Positions 43,737 to 52,678 are shown, counted from the stretch's first letter. The stretch: DNA of 64,000 nt from Hyphomicrobiaceae bacterium (GCA_041397645.1 JAWKWE010000004.1:1612001-1676000); one strand, 5' to 3'. Made by a program: numbers and translations. The notes: generated by a model from the sequence alone, not told the origin.

Positions 43737-44759
43737 TCAGAATTCTGCAGCAACTCGCGCAGGTGCCGAGTTTGCTTCGGTCTTGGGCGCACGTTGGAAG
43801 CGCTTTTTCAGTAAGGCCGCGCTAGCCTGGAACGGCCGCAGAAGGATCACTTCCATCGAACGGAAGTCAGGCGTCTCCTCGCCAAGGCCGAAGCCCTCAA
43901 TCTCACGTCCCTTCGGGATGTGGAGCGTGCCGAACATGCGATCCCAGACAGCGAGCGAACCTCCCATGTTGCGATCGTAGTGCTCTACCTTGTCGGAGTG
44001 GTGGATCTGATGCATGGCTGGAGAAATGATCCAGTGCTCGATGCTCGGTCCAAAGCTGATCCAGAAGGGTGAGTGGCGCAACGCACCGCCGGCGAGGTTG
44101 AACACGAACAGGAAGATGTTGGCGCCCGCAACCGTCGATACCGTCACGTGCTCTCCGAACAGGGCAATGAAAATTCCGTTCACGACTCCGTAGGCCGTGG
44201 TCAGCACGGCGGCCGTTACCAGGACTTCGACGGGGTGATGGCGCTCAGCTGTGGCGAAGTTCAACACCTCCGCCGAGTGATGCACCTTGTGGAACTCCCA
44301 CAACTCGGGAATCCGGTGGAAAAGGAAATGGACGTACCAGCGCAGGAAGTCGTCCACGACGAAGAGCATCACGGTCAGCACGAGGCCGAGGGCGACCGCA
44401 GTGCCATCGTTGACGGTTCCCGAAACGCCAAGCGCAGTTAAAAAGGAAACTACGAAGTCCTTAACCTGGGTCCAGTTGATGGTCGCCCAGGACAGGATGG
44501 TCAATCGCATCGCCGGCGTGATGACGAGAATGATGTAGTCGTTGATGGCGCTCTTGGAAGCCCAGGTCTCCCGGTTAAAGAGCGTATCACCGAAGCCGCC
44601 ATATTCCCGGTGCCGGGCATAAAAGAACGCGGCGATGACCAAGCCGCTGACACAGTAGAGCCAGAAGTAGCGCGACGTGGGGTCGGCGAGGAAATCGTAG
44701 ACAGGCATCACAGCGCCGACCATGAGCCGGCTGCAGGCGTCGTTGATCCATTCGAGCAT
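43737..44759 (-). CDS. sterol desaturase/fatty acid hydroxylase family membrane protein
   Basis: 340 residues from ATG 44759 (MLEWINDACSRLMVGAVMP). A longer frame from 44861 has an AGGA site and cannot be excluded. The diiron histidine boxes are complete: HFLFHR, EFHKVHHS, TAERHH, and HQIHHSDKVEHYDRNMGG. There are about six TM segments. The family hydroxylates or desaturates lipids using oxygen. It diverges from mbfA, sharing a 213-base spacer with an Irr-type box, so an iron-linked role or control is possible. Confidence 0.88.
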   Translation of the reverse strand: MLEWINDACSRLMVGAVMPVYDFLADPTSRYFWLYCVSGLVIAAFFYARHREYGGFGDTLFNRETWASKSAINDYIILVITPAMRLTILSWATINWTQVKDFVVSFLTALGVSGTVNDGTAVALGLVLTVMLFVVDDFLRWYVHFLFHRIPELWEFHKVHHSAEVLNFATAERHHPVEVLVTAAVLTTAYGVVNGIFIALFGEHVTVSTVAGANIFLFVFNLAGGALRHSPFWISFGPSIEHWIISPAMHQIHHSDKVEHYDRNMGGSLAVWDRMFGTLHIPKGREIEGFGLGEETPDFRSMEVILLRPFQASAALLKKRFQRAPKTEANSAPARVAAEF

Positions 44760-44929
44760 GGCGGTTGTCCAAAAAAGAGTGTTGGCTCGGATGCACAACG
44801 CTAGGCCCGATGGGGTGAAGACCGCCTTAACCCGCCATTTGGATTTGCTGATCGACGTCATCAGTGGCGTTCCTGCGACGATGTGTCGAAACCGGCTGCG
44901 GCCGTTGATCTTTAACCCTCGAAATCGTA

Positions 44930-44946
44930 TTTAGAATGTTTCTAAG
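44930..44946. promoter_or_regulatory. Irr-type iron control element (ICE) upstream of mbfA
   Basis: The sequence TTTAGAA-TGT-TTCTAAG is a near-perfect palindrome (TTAGAA/TTCTAA around TGT). It matches the iron response regulator (Irr) box pattern of Hyphomicrobiales and lies 26 bases before the mbfA start. In Bradyrhizobium, mbfA is directly repressed by Irr under low iron. The match in both sequence and target gene makes this a strong call. It could also affect the divergent sterol-desaturase-family gene. Confidence 0.82.
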
Positions 44947-44972
44947 TTGGCTGTTAACGCCTGGATCCTCTC

Positions 44973-45929
44973 ATGCCCCGCTTTTCAGAACTCAGCGAAC
45001 CGGAAGTTGTGGCTCTCGCCATTTCGTTGGAGGAGGAGCACGGGCGGATCTATTCGGAGTATGCGGCCGGGCTTGCCGATAGCTATCCCGCGTCGGCGCG
45101 GATCTTTTCGGAAATGGCCGAAGAAGAAAACGAGCATCGGCGCTGGCTGATCACATTGTTTCAGCAAAAATTCGGCGAGCGCATCCCCTTGGTCCGCCGC
45201 GAGGACGTCGCAGGCTTCGTGCGCCACGATCCCATTTGGCTGGTGCGCCCGCTCGGGCTCGACAAGGTTCGCGCTCAGGCCGAAGCGATCGAGCGCGAGA
45301 CGCGCAACTTCTACCGCTCGGCGCTGGCACGCACTCAAGATGCGGCGATCCGCAAATTGCTAGGCGATCTGGTGGCGGTGGAGGAACGCCACCTGGGCGT
45401 CGCGCAACATCTAAAAGAACAGCAATTGACCGAAGACGTCATCCAATCGGAAGCCCACGCTGAACGGCGCGCTTTCGTGCTCCAGTACGTGCAACCTGGA
45501 TTGACCGGACTGATCGACGGCTCGGTATCCACCCTGGCGCCAATCTTCGCGGCGGCCTTCGCGACCCAGAACACGTGGCAGACTTTTCTCGTCGGTCTCG
45601 CGGCTTCCGTGGGTGCGGGCATATCGATGGGCATCGCGGAGGCGATGGCCGATGACGGGTTGATTTCGGGACGTGGGCACCCGTGGATACGCGGCGCCAT
45701 AACTGGAGCCATGACAGCGGTGGGCGGTCTGGGGCATACGCTACCTTATCTCATCCCAAAGTTCTGGACGGCGACCGCCATCGCTGCCGTGATTGTGCTG
45801 ATCGAGCTGTGGCTTATCGCATGGATCCGTGCGCGCTACATGGATACCAAATTCCTGCGCGCCGCGTTCGAGGTGGTGTTGGGCGGTCTCATCGTCTTCG
45901 CCGTCGGCATTCTGATCGGGAGTGCCTAG
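44973..45929 (+). CDS. mbfA: membrane-bound ferritin-like iron exporter MbfA
   Basis: 318 residues. The N-terminal half is a ferritin-like diiron domain (LEEEHGRIYSEYA, FSEMAEEENEHRRWL, EAIERETRNFYRSAL, AVEERHLGVAQHL). The C-terminal half is a VIT1/CCC1-like membrane domain with about five TMs (LTGLIDGSVSTLAPIFAAAF, GISMGIAEAMADDG). This fusion is the MbfA family, which exports ferrous iron and protects against iron and peroxide stress. The Irr box 26 bases upstream agrees with the function. Confidence 0.93.
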   Translation: MPRFSELSEPEVVALAISLEEEHGRIYSEYAAGLADSYPASARIFSEMAEEENEHRRWLITLFQQKFGERIPLVRREDVAGFVRHDPIWLVRPLGLDKVRAQAEAIERETRNFYRSALARTQDAAIRKLLGDLVAVEERHLGVAQHLKEQQLTEDVIQSEAHAERRAFVLQYVQPGLTGLIDGSVSTLAPIFAAAFATQNTWQTFLVGLAASVGAGISMGIAEAMADDGLISGRGHPWIRGAITGAMTAVGGLGHTLPYLIPKFWTATAIAAVIVLIELWLIAWIRARYMDTKFLRAAFEVVLGGLIVFAVGILIGSA

Positions 45930-46089
45930 TCCTTACAGAGCCTTGAGAACTGAGCGGGGACCGCAAGTTTTTGCCGCATGTGTCAGTCGGTGCGCGTTTT
46001 ACCGGCGGCCTCACTGGCGCCACTTTCCCTTGACGCCTTGATGCCAAAAGGCAAACTGCCGGCGTTTTGGTACGAGGGAAATGAATTTC

Positions 46090-47331
46090 ATGCGTCATCG
46101 ATTGACTTCGCGGTTAGCCGCGGCGGTATGCATTCTGCTTGGTGTATCAAGCGCAGCTATTGCTGAAGTCGCGCCACCGCCGGAACCCAATTCGCGCAGT
46201 TGCAAGAATACGGTCCCCTTCAACACCTGGATCGTGGCCTTCAAGAAGGAGGCAATCGCGGAGGGTATCAGGCCGCAGACCATCGAAGCGACGATCGGCG
46301 GCATGACGCCGGATATGGGCATTGTCTCGCGCGACCGACGCCAGGGCTTCTTCTCGCAGACCTTCATTCAATTTTACGGCAAGCTGGCAACCAAGAGCCG
46401 CGAGAAGATGGGTCGCTCCTATCTCAGCAAATACAAATCTTTGTTTGATCGCGCCGAGGAAGAGTACGGAGTTCCCGGGCCTGTTATCACCGGCTTTTGG
46501 GCTCTGGAAAGCGACTTCGGCGCTGGCATGGGCAACTTGCCCGTCATGCGTTCGTTGCTCACGCTGGCCTGGGACTGCAGGCGAGGCGAGCTCTTCCGCG
46601 GGGAGCTGAAAGCCGCGATGAAGATCATTGAACGCGGCTACCTACGCTCTGACGAGATGATCGGTTCGTGGGCGGGGGAACTTGGGCAAACGCAATTCCT
46701 GCCGCAGCACTATCTCAATTACGCGGTTGATTTCGACAACGACGGCCGCCGCGATCTCATCAGGGACATTCCAGATATTATCGGCTCAACCGCACACTTC
46801 ATCGGTCAGATGGGCTGGCGCCGTGGAGAGCCGTGGCTGGAGGAAGTTCGTGTAACAAAAGATCTGCCATGGGATCAGGCGGATCTTGAGATCCTGCATC
46901 CGCGCTCCCAGTGGGCGAAGTGGGGCATCAAGGGTGTATCTGGTGCACTGCCTGACGATAATCTGCCAGCTTCGCTTTTACTACCGATGGGTAGAAACGG
47001 TCCGGCGTTCCTCGCTTATCAAAACTTCCGCGTCTATCTGCAATGGAACCAGTCGTTGACGTATGCGATGACGGTGGCGCATCTGGCGATGCGGATGGCT
47101 GGCGCGCCGATGCTGAGCAGCGGAAATGGCCAACCGATCGAGTCTCTCAGCTATGAACAGACCAAAGAGCTCCAGCGTCTATTGACGAAGCGCGGCTTCG
47201 ACGTCGGAGAGGCGGACGGCAAGATCGGCGCAGGCACACGCAAGGCGGTCAAGGCCATGCAGATCAAGTACAACCTTCCGGCCGACAGCTATCCGACGCC
47301 CGAGCTGCTGGGGGCGATGAGCGCGAGGTAA
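46090..47331 (+). CDS. lytic murein transglycosylase, MltB-type with peptidoglycan-binding domain
   Basis: 413 residues from ATG 46090; the ATG at 46081 is only two bases from the GAGGG site. A signal peptide (LAAAVCILLGVSSAAIA) is present. The SLT2/MltB catalytic domain has FWALESDFGAGMGN with the catalytic Glu, and GELGQTQFLPQHYL. The last 60 residues are a PG_binding_1 domain (LQRLLTKRGFDVGEADGKIG, GTRKAVKAMQ). It cleaves glycan strands in the periplasm to make anhydro-muropeptides. Confidence 0.92.
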   Translation: MRHRLTSRLAAAVCILLGVSSAAIAEVAPPPEPNSRSCKNTVPFNTWIVAFKKEAIAEGIRPQTIEATIGGMTPDMGIVSRDRRQGFFSQTFIQFYGKLATKSREKMGRSYLSKYKSLFDRAEEEYGVPGPVITGFWALESDFGAGMGNLPVMRSLLTLAWDCRRGELFRGELKAAMKIIERGYLRSDEMIGSWAGELGQTQFLPQHYLNYAVDFDNDGRRDLIRDIPDIIGSTAHFIGQMGWRRGEPWLEEVRVTKDLPWDQADLEILHPRSQWAKWGIKGVSGALPDDNLPASLLLPMGRNGPAFLAYQNFRVYLQWNQSLTYAMTVAHLAMRMAGAPMLSSGNGQPIESLSYEQTKELQRLLTKRGFDVGEADGKIGAGTRKAVKAMQIKYNLPADSYPTPELLGAMSAR

Positions 47332-47372
47332 CGCTTCGCGATCCGCTGCCTGCATTGACGAAATCGAGAGAG

Positions 47373-47400
47373 GGGCTGCGCTCAGATGTGAGCGCGGCCC
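47373..47400 (+). terminator. terminator after the lytic transglycosylase gene
   Basis: A 12-bp stem with one G-T pair (GGGCTGCGCTCA against TGAGCGCGGCCC) closes a 4-base loop and is followed by GTTTTCCTCTCTTT. The next gene converges. Confidence 0.8.
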
Positions 47401-47412
47401 GTTTTCCTCTCT

Positions 47413-48438
47413 TTAGGCGATTGCAGCGCCACCATCGCCGAAAGCAGGCCCAAGAACGTCGAGCTCGCGTGAGGGTGCGGCGTAAGGCAGAAAGCCGTGG
47501 GAGATCGCCACTTCGTAGAGTTTCGAGATTTTGCCGCTATCACTCAGGTAGTCGACGCATAAAACCGGCACGTTGCTATCGAGGAAGTCGCGCACGAGCG
47601 CGTCGATTGCCTCCTCGTCGGGTGCGAAGGGATTGTTTTCCGGCTTATCGCCACGGAAGAACAGATCTTCGCACGCGATGGCGTTGATGGTCTCGAGATA
47701 GGCGTCGCGGCGCGGATGATCCTCGTCCTCAAGAGCGTCGATGATGTAGGCGCCGTTCTGTGGAATGATGAGGAATTCTGGATTGGTCTCGCGCGCGTGT
47801 GCGGCAAGCGCCGCGACGAAATCAATCATCCGGGCCGCGGCCTCGCGTTCATTTTCCGGATCGCCCTTGCGCCGCTCCTCCGGTGGAACCGCCGTGCCCC
47901 AGTGATAATAGCCGTCGATGATGTCGAGGTAGGCGCCATCAAAGCCGGTTTCGACGATGCGGTCGAGCCAGCCCGTACGCTCCGCGTTGAAGATTACGTC
48001 TTGCCAGCCCTTTTCCCAGTAACGGACCTTGCGGGAGCTCGGCCAATCCTCGTTCCAGGCTCCGAGCCAGCTTGGTGCGACGTCGGTCACTTCTCCGGCC
48101 GCTCTTTGATCGCAGTCGGTATAGTTCGTCCATCCATCTTGCCAATGATCGCGATAATCGGACGCTTCCCCGATGGAGATATATGAGACGACAACCGCGT
48201 TCGTCCCGTGCCGCTGCTTCAGCTTTTGGATGTCAGCGGAAGAGAAGGCTTTGGCTGCGGAGCCATCCTTGGAATAGTCCATGACGATCAGGTCGTGCGG
48301 GGCCTTGGCCAGATCCGAAACCTTCAGCCCCCCGGTCGCCCCCGAATGTGAGCGACCTTGAAGCAGATAGCCCCAATTGCGTACGGTCTTGAGCCCGTCT
48401 GCCGTCATCAGGCCAGCTGAGACGTTTTTCGTTTTCAT
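47413..48438 (-). CDS. GH114/TM1410-like putative glycoside hydrolase, no signal peptide
   Basis: 341 residues with the family pattern WGYLLQG, DLIVMDYSKDG, VVVSYISIGEASDYR, GFDGAYLDIIDGYYHW and FLIIPQNG. The two aspartates in GAYLDIIDGY are the likely catalytic positions of the TIM-barrel. Relatives (MJ1477/TM1410 group, endo alpha-1,4 polygalactosaminidase) are usually secreted, but no signal peptide is visible here. It may act in the cytoplasm or leave by another route. The natural substrate is unknown. Confidence 0.8.
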   Translation of the reverse strand: MKTKNVSAGLMTADGLKTVRNWGYLLQGRSHSGATGGLKVSDLAKAPHDLIVMDYSKDGSAAKAFSSADIQKLKQRHGTNAVVVSYISIGEASDYRDHWQDGWTNYTDCDQRAAGEVTDVAPSWLGAWNEDWPSSRKVRYWEKGWQDVIFNAERTGWLDRIVETGFDGAYLDIIDGYYHWGTAVPPEERRKGDPENEREAAARMIDFVAALAAHARETNPEFLIIPQNGAYIIDALEDEDHPRRDAYLETINAIACEDLFFRGDKPENNPFAPDEEAIDALVRDFLDSNVPVLCVDYLSDSGKISKLYEVAISHGFLPYAAPSRELDVLGPAFGDGGAAIA

Positions 48439-48466
48439 GCAGGCTCCCTGCGTGCGTGGCGATCGT

Positions 48467-49384
48467 TTAGAGCGGGACTATGCCGCTCGACTCGGTCTTC
48501 GCCTTGTTGTCGGGCTCGACGTGGATGACGATCTGCGATCCCGCAATTTCCTGCTCCAACGCATCCTCGATGCGGTCGCAGATGACATGGGCATCATAAA
48601 CCGACATCGAGCCCGGCACGACGAGGTGGAATTCGACGAACAAGGCGGACCCCGCCTGCCTCGTGCGGATGTCGTGAGCCTGTAAGGCGCCATCCCCGTT
48701 GGCGGCAATAGCTGTACGAATTTGACTTTCGATCTCGGGGCTCGCGGCTTGGTCCATGAGATGAGACATGGACTCCAGCGCGATGCGATATCCGGTCCAA
48801 AGGATGTTGACCGCAACGACCGCCGCCAGCAGCGGGTCGAGGAACAGCCAGCCGGTGAGCGTTGCCAAAATCAAGCCGATGAGGACGCCGGCCGACGTAA
48901 TGACGTCGGTGAAGAGGTGCCAGCCGTCGGCGGTGAGAGCAGGCGACCGCCAAGCACGGCCGCGGCTGATGAGTAGCCAAGCCCACCCTGCGTTAAGCCC
49001 AGAGGCCACCGCGTTGATCGCCAAGCCTAGTCCGGGTTGCTCAAGTGTCACGCCGGTGCGCATGGCATTGATCGCCTTGATTAGGATGACAACCGCCGCC
49101 ACGATAATCATCGCGCCTTCGAAGATCGCAGCGAAAAACTCCGCTTTGTGATGTCCGAAGGGGTGGTTCTTGTCTGGCGGCCGTGAGCCGACTTGCAGTG
49201 CGATCAATGCCGCGACGGCGGTCATGACATTGACGATGCTTTCAAGCGCATCCGAATAGAGGGCGACCGATCCCGTCACCAAATAGGCAACGTATTTGAT
49301 CGCCATGACGGCGGCGGCGACCACGATACTGGCAGCGGCGACAAGTATCGTGCGGGGGATACGCGGTTGCGGTTCAGAGGTCAT
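48467..49384 (-). CDS. cation diffusion facilitator, FieF-like
   Basis: 305 residues from ATG 49384. There are six TM segments, with the first metal half-site LYSDALESIVN (D-x3-E-type) and the second HLFTDVITSAG (H-x3-D). The loop motif RPPDKNHPFGHHKAEFFAA is characteristic of the Fe/Zn/Mn group. The cytoplasmic C-terminal domain contains HDIRTRQAGSALFVEFHL. The D/E/H/D set differs from the all-H/D zinc pattern of the other CDF at 36.8 kb, so a different metal preference is likely. Confidence 0.9.
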   Translation of the reverse strand: MTSEPQPRIPRTILVAAASIVVAAAVMAIKYVAYLVTGSVALYSDALESIVNVMTAVAALIALQVGSRPPDKNHPFGHHKAEFFAAIFEGAMIIVAAVVILIKAINAMRTGVTLEQPGLGLAINAVASGLNAGWAWLLISRGRAWRSPALTADGWHLFTDVITSAGVLIGLILATLTGWLFLDPLLAAVVAVNILWTGYRIALESMSHLMDQAASPEIESQIRTAIAANGDGALQAHDIRTRQAGSALFVEFHLVVPGSMSVYDAHVICDRIEDALEQEIAGSQIVIHVEPDNKAKTESSGIVPL

Positions 49385-49639
49385 TGCGCTTCTTGAGCTC
49401 CACTCAATCGGCGATGTGCCACATCGAGCGCGCATGCTCCAGACAAATAAGTGGTAATCCGCTTCGCTGCGGCGCGACACAGCAGACCATCGGGAGATTT
49501 TCCGGCCCGGCCTTATCCACAGTCTGTGGAGCGCCTGGACCTCGCGCTTGGGGAGCGAATCTGATGGTCAGGAAGGATTGGCGTCGCGGCGCTTTCGAAG
49601 CGCGCGTGCGACGGCGCGCTCGCATCAAAGGAGGCGCTC

Positions 49640-50512
49640 ATGGCAAACTTTTCAACCCACATCGGCGCCGGAACGGTGGTTTCGGGAGCCTTGGCGACTT
49701 TGACGCTGGCGGCTGATGTTGTTGCCCCTGAGAACCTGGTTGCCGTCACCATGGCCGGGGTGCTCGGATCGATCCTCCCGGACATTGACCTTAAGGACTC
49801 GCGTCCAAGCCGCTTGATGTTCGCTGGTCTTGCCGTGTTCTTCTCCTTTGCAGTGTTGTTCAACACGGCAATGAAATTTTCCGTTGCCGAGATGTGGATC
49901 GCATGGCTCGGCACCCTCGTTGTCATACGCTACGGGCTCCACACCGTCTTTCATCGTCTCTCCGTTCATCGCGGGATCTGGCACTCGTTGCTTGCTGGTG
50001 TATTCTGCGCCGTGGCGACGGCAGTCGTTTTCTATCGGGTGCTGGGGCGTCATGAAGGCGTCGCCTGGCTTGCCGGTGGCTTCATGTTCATTGGTTATTT
50101 GACCCATCTTGCGCTCGATGAAATCTACTCGGTCGATGTAATGGACACGCGCATCAAGGCTTCGTTCGGCACCGCCTTGAAACTTTTCGATAAGCGCCAC
50201 TACATGGCCTCCGCAGCCATGGCCGCAGCATTGGGGCTTGCGATCATGGTTGCTCCTCCGACCGGCGCATTTGTGAATGGGATTGGCTCAAAGAGCCTGT
50301 GGAGCGAGCTGCAGGGACGGCTCTTGCCTCAGGGCAAGTGGTTCGGCGTTATTGACGCCAAGCAGCTGGCTCATCTCGGCAAGACAAACGAAGACGGGAT
50401 AACGACTGGATCGATCACACCTACTTCGCCGGGCAAAGAGCCTGTTCAGGCGGTCCCATCTCAGTCAGAGCCTGTCCCAGCAGAGCCTTCTCAAGACGAG
50501 AGTGCGCAATAG
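49640..50512 (+). CDS. membrane-bound metal-dependent hydrolase, YdjM/DUF457 type
   Basis: 290 residues with a strong AAAGGAGG site. Motifs of the family are the N-terminal FSTHIGAG histidine, LGSILPDIDLKDS, HRLSVHRGIWHSLL and YLTHLALDEIYSVD. About five TM segments are present. The last 50 residues are Pro/Glu/Ser-rich (QSEPVPAEPSQDE), probably disordered. The substrate and exact role of this family are not established. It converges on the TetR gene with a 17-base gap. Confidence 0.82.
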   Translation: MANFSTHIGAGTVVSGALATLTLAADVVAPENLVAVTMAGVLGSILPDIDLKDSRPSRLMFAGLAVFFSFAVLFNTAMKFSVAEMWIAWLGTLVVIRYGLHTVFHRLSVHRGIWHSLLAGVFCAVATAVVFYRVLGRHEGVAWLAGGFMFIGYLTHLALDEIYSVDVMDTRIKASFGTALKLFDKRHYMASAAMAAALGLAIMVAPPTGAFVNGIGSKSLWSELQGRLLPQGKWFGVIDAKQLAHLGKTNEDGITTGSITPTSPGKEPVQAVPSQSEPVPAEPSQDESAQ

Positions 50513-50529
50513 CACATATTCGACTTGGT

Positions 50530-51120
50530 TCATCGCGCCAATTTGTATAGGAAGCAATCGACCAGGGTCGAGACGCAGCGCTTAGCGGTTTCCGGAGGTA
50601 TTGAGCTGAACCTCCCAGTGACCGCTATTTCTGAGATGCCGTGGATGCTGGCCCATAGGGCTTGCGCAAATACCTGGATTTCGGGCTCGCGTGCGTGGGG
50701 CATCGCGGACCTAATCGTGCCTTCCAAAAGAGCAATGATGCCGTTGAAATTTTCGTCGATGGTTTTCGCCCCGGAATTTCCGTTCTCCGGCAGCAGAAGC
50801 AAATTCCAAAGCTGCTTGTTGCGCAGCGCGAAGTCTATGTAGCCATCGCACAAGGCGCGAAGACGACCATCGGTGGGCATTCCCTCAGGCAAAGATCTCA
50901 GTTCGGACAGAGCCTCTTCCAGCAAAGAGCTCTGTATGGTCATCTGGAGTTCGTCGAGGTTCTTAAAAACGTTATAGAGCGTGCCCGGCGAATACCCGAT
51001 GTTCTTGGCGATGGCTCGCGCTGAAAGGGCATTAGTCCCTGATTTCTGCACGATCTCTCTAGCGGACTGCAAGATCAGCTTACGCAGTTCTTCCGGCGAG
51101 TGTGACGAGCGCCTTCCCAT
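50530..51120 (-). CDS. TetR family transcriptional regulator
   Basis: 196 residues from ATG 51120. The helix-turn-helix is clear: SARAIAKNIGYSPGTLYNVF at about residues 33-52. The C-terminal ligand domain includes ALWASIHGISEIAVTGRF, the WHG-type TetR C-terminal signature. The regulated gene is unknown. The 300-base region upstream holds its own promoter and no divergent gene. Confidence 0.9.
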   Translation of the reverse strand: MGRRSSHSPEELRKLILQSAREIVQKSGTNALSARAIAKNIGYSPGTLYNVFKNLDELQMTIQSSLLEEALSELRSLPEGMPTDGRLRALCDGYIDFALRNKQLWNLLLLPENGNSGAKTIDENFNGIIALLEGTIRSAMPHAREPEIQVFAQALWASIHGISEIAVTGRFSSIPPETAKRCVSTLVDCFLYKLAR

Positions 51121-51421
51121 TGTGCCACGAGAACCCCAGATCCGCGATCCACGACGTGCGCTTCGGATTACTCCGTTTGCGACACTTATGCGGCAGATAG
51201 CAGATGAGGGGAAATCACGTACAGTGATAAAGCGGTGCTTGCGAATATAAGAAAAATTATTCTGCAGCCAACCGGTCAACACTAGAATATTTGTCGAGTA
51301 TAACTCCGAGAACCTTGAAATCTCATGCTAACAGAAATGCGTTTGGACGTGCACTTGTCGGAAGAATGGTGTGCGGGCACAGAAATGTGCCGCTGCATTC
51401 GCGCCAGTAGGTTTCTTGGTA
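51121..51421. other. spacer between the TetR gene and the tad minus-strand genes
   Basis: No gene supported. A hairpin GGCACA-GAAA-TGTGCC with bulged GC extension lies at 51373-51393, 29 bases after the stop of the leftward TadE-like gene. It may be its terminator, although the T-tail is weak. AT-rich sequence near 51250 probably holds the TetR-gene promoter. Confidence 0.4.
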
Positions 51422-52045
51422 TCACCAACCCGCACAAAGCTCGCCGCAGTTGCTTCCGTCGAACCCGACACAGCTTGCCTTACGTGGACTGTAAGTAATG
51501 GTGTCGTTCCAAGTCATCGTTGTCTTGAAGCCTGGAATGAGGTCTTTAAGTAGCGGCGCGTATCCGAAGGAAGACTCCACCACGATGGCGGTATTGCCGG
51601 CGTTGATCATGCCGGTTGCCGGCATAGCCTTGTCAGTGCATGTCGACTGCGCAGTGTTCAGCTTGGAATCGTAGTTCCATTCAGAGCGCGTGCGTGACGC
51701 GTCATCGCTTTTGGCGCGCAAGGAGTGGACCTTGATGACGAGGCTGTCGGTGGAGAACGGGTACATCACCTGTTCGGCCGATAGCATCATTCCGTTGATG
51801 GCCTGGAGCGCGCCGCCCGGTGCCGTACCGACTGTCTGTTCGCGAGATACCAGGTCGCCGATCATGGCGCTGACGCGTTGGAATTTCTTATGCATCATGA
51901 CTGCGCGCGAGACTTCGACCGTACCGAAGAGGGCGAGGATGAGCAGGGGGGCGATATAAGCAAATTCCACCGCGGCCACACCTTTGCGATTGCGCGCGAA
52001 GCGGGCGATCGAGCGTTTCAAGAGGGGGCTGAGTTTCGTGAACAT
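51422..52045 (-). CDS. TadE/TadG-like minor pilin or pilus assembly protein
   Basis: 207 residues from ATG 52045, which is better spaced to AGGA than the ATG at 52051. The N-terminal FARNRKGVAAVEFAYIAPLLILALFGTVE segment contains the TadE-type hydrophobic helix with G-V-A-A-V-E-F, a class III prepilin-like motif. The rest is a periplasmic domain with four Cys near the end (QSTCTDK, ASCVGFDGSNCGELC). It is paired with the similar gene upstream. Both would be minor components of the Flp pilus. Confidence 0.82.
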   Translation of the reverse strand: MFTKLSPLLKRSIARFARNRKGVAAVEFAYIAPLLILALFGTVEVSRAVMMHKKFQRVSAMIGDLVSREQTVGTAPGGALQAINGMMLSAEQVMYPFSTDSLVIKVHSLRAKSDDASRTRSEWNYDSKLNTAQSTCTDKAMPATGMINAGNTAIVVESSFGYAPLLKDLIPGFKTTMTWNDTITYSPRKASCVGFDGSNCGELCAGW

Positions 52046-52096
52046 CGGCATTGATCCTGTAACTTTGAAGCTGTGCCTTGCTTTGGGTGGCAGACC

Positions 52097-52678
52097 TTAG
52101 TTCGCCGAATACGGCTCTGTGCGGAAAGCGGTGGTGTTTTGCATCATGAGAGATCCGTCGCTCATTTGCCCCATGTGGAAGAAGGGGACCTTGGAGGCGA
52201 ACTCCCACTTATAGCAGGCAGTGACGAGGACGATGTCGTTTGCTTCGCCAGCGTACTGCGCAAGCTTGTCGTCGCCGTTGGCGGTATTCACCACAGCGTC
52301 GTTGTTTGAGATGCACGGTTGGGGCTGAACCTGATCCCAATCGGCAAACTTCTGCACGAAGACCTGCAGCTTGTTGCATTTGACCCAGGATCCGGCTTTG
52401 TTGCACACGGCCTGTTTGAACTCGTTGACCGTCATGTCGGCTGTTTGGGCTTGACCGGTACGGATAAGGCGAGCGTTTTGCTCCATTCCTTTATCGATCG
52501 AGGTCATGATGAAGAAGTAGCTCGCGACGCCCATCAAGCCGAAAATGAACATGAAGAAGGGGACTGCGACGATCGCAAATTCGATGGCGGTTGTGCCATC
52601 GTTGTGTCGCGTTAGAAATCGCACGAAAGATCGCTTCGCGCACGGCAAAGCCTGGTGCGGGTTCGGTTCACTCGACAT
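52097..52678 (-). CDS. TadE-like pilus assembly protein
   Basis: 193 residues from ATG 52678; an ATG two codons upstream is also possible. LTRHNDGTTAIEFAIVAVPFFMFIFGLMG is the TadE prepilin-like segment. A periplasmic part follows with Cys at KQAVCNKAGSWVKCNK, QPCISN and TACYKWE, and it ends in FRTEPYSAN. It is 51 bases upstream of the second TadE/G-like gene, in the same operon. Confidence 0.85.
   Translation of the reverse strand: MSSEPNPHQALPCAKRSFVRFLTRHNDGTTAIEFAIVAVPFFMFIFGLMGVASYFFIMTSIDKGMEQNARLIRTGQAQTADMTVNEFKQAVCNKAGSWVKCNKLQVFVQKFADWDQVQPQPCISNNDAVVNTANGDDKLAQYAGEANDIVLVTACYKWEFASKVPFFHMGQMSDGSLMMQNTTAFRTEPYSAN

Noticed and set aside
49513..49530. TTATCCACA, a consensus DnaA box, as half of the dyad TCCACA-GTC-TGTGGA
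   Set aside because: A single box without clustered partners, AT-rich unwinding region or origin-linked genes does not support an origin.
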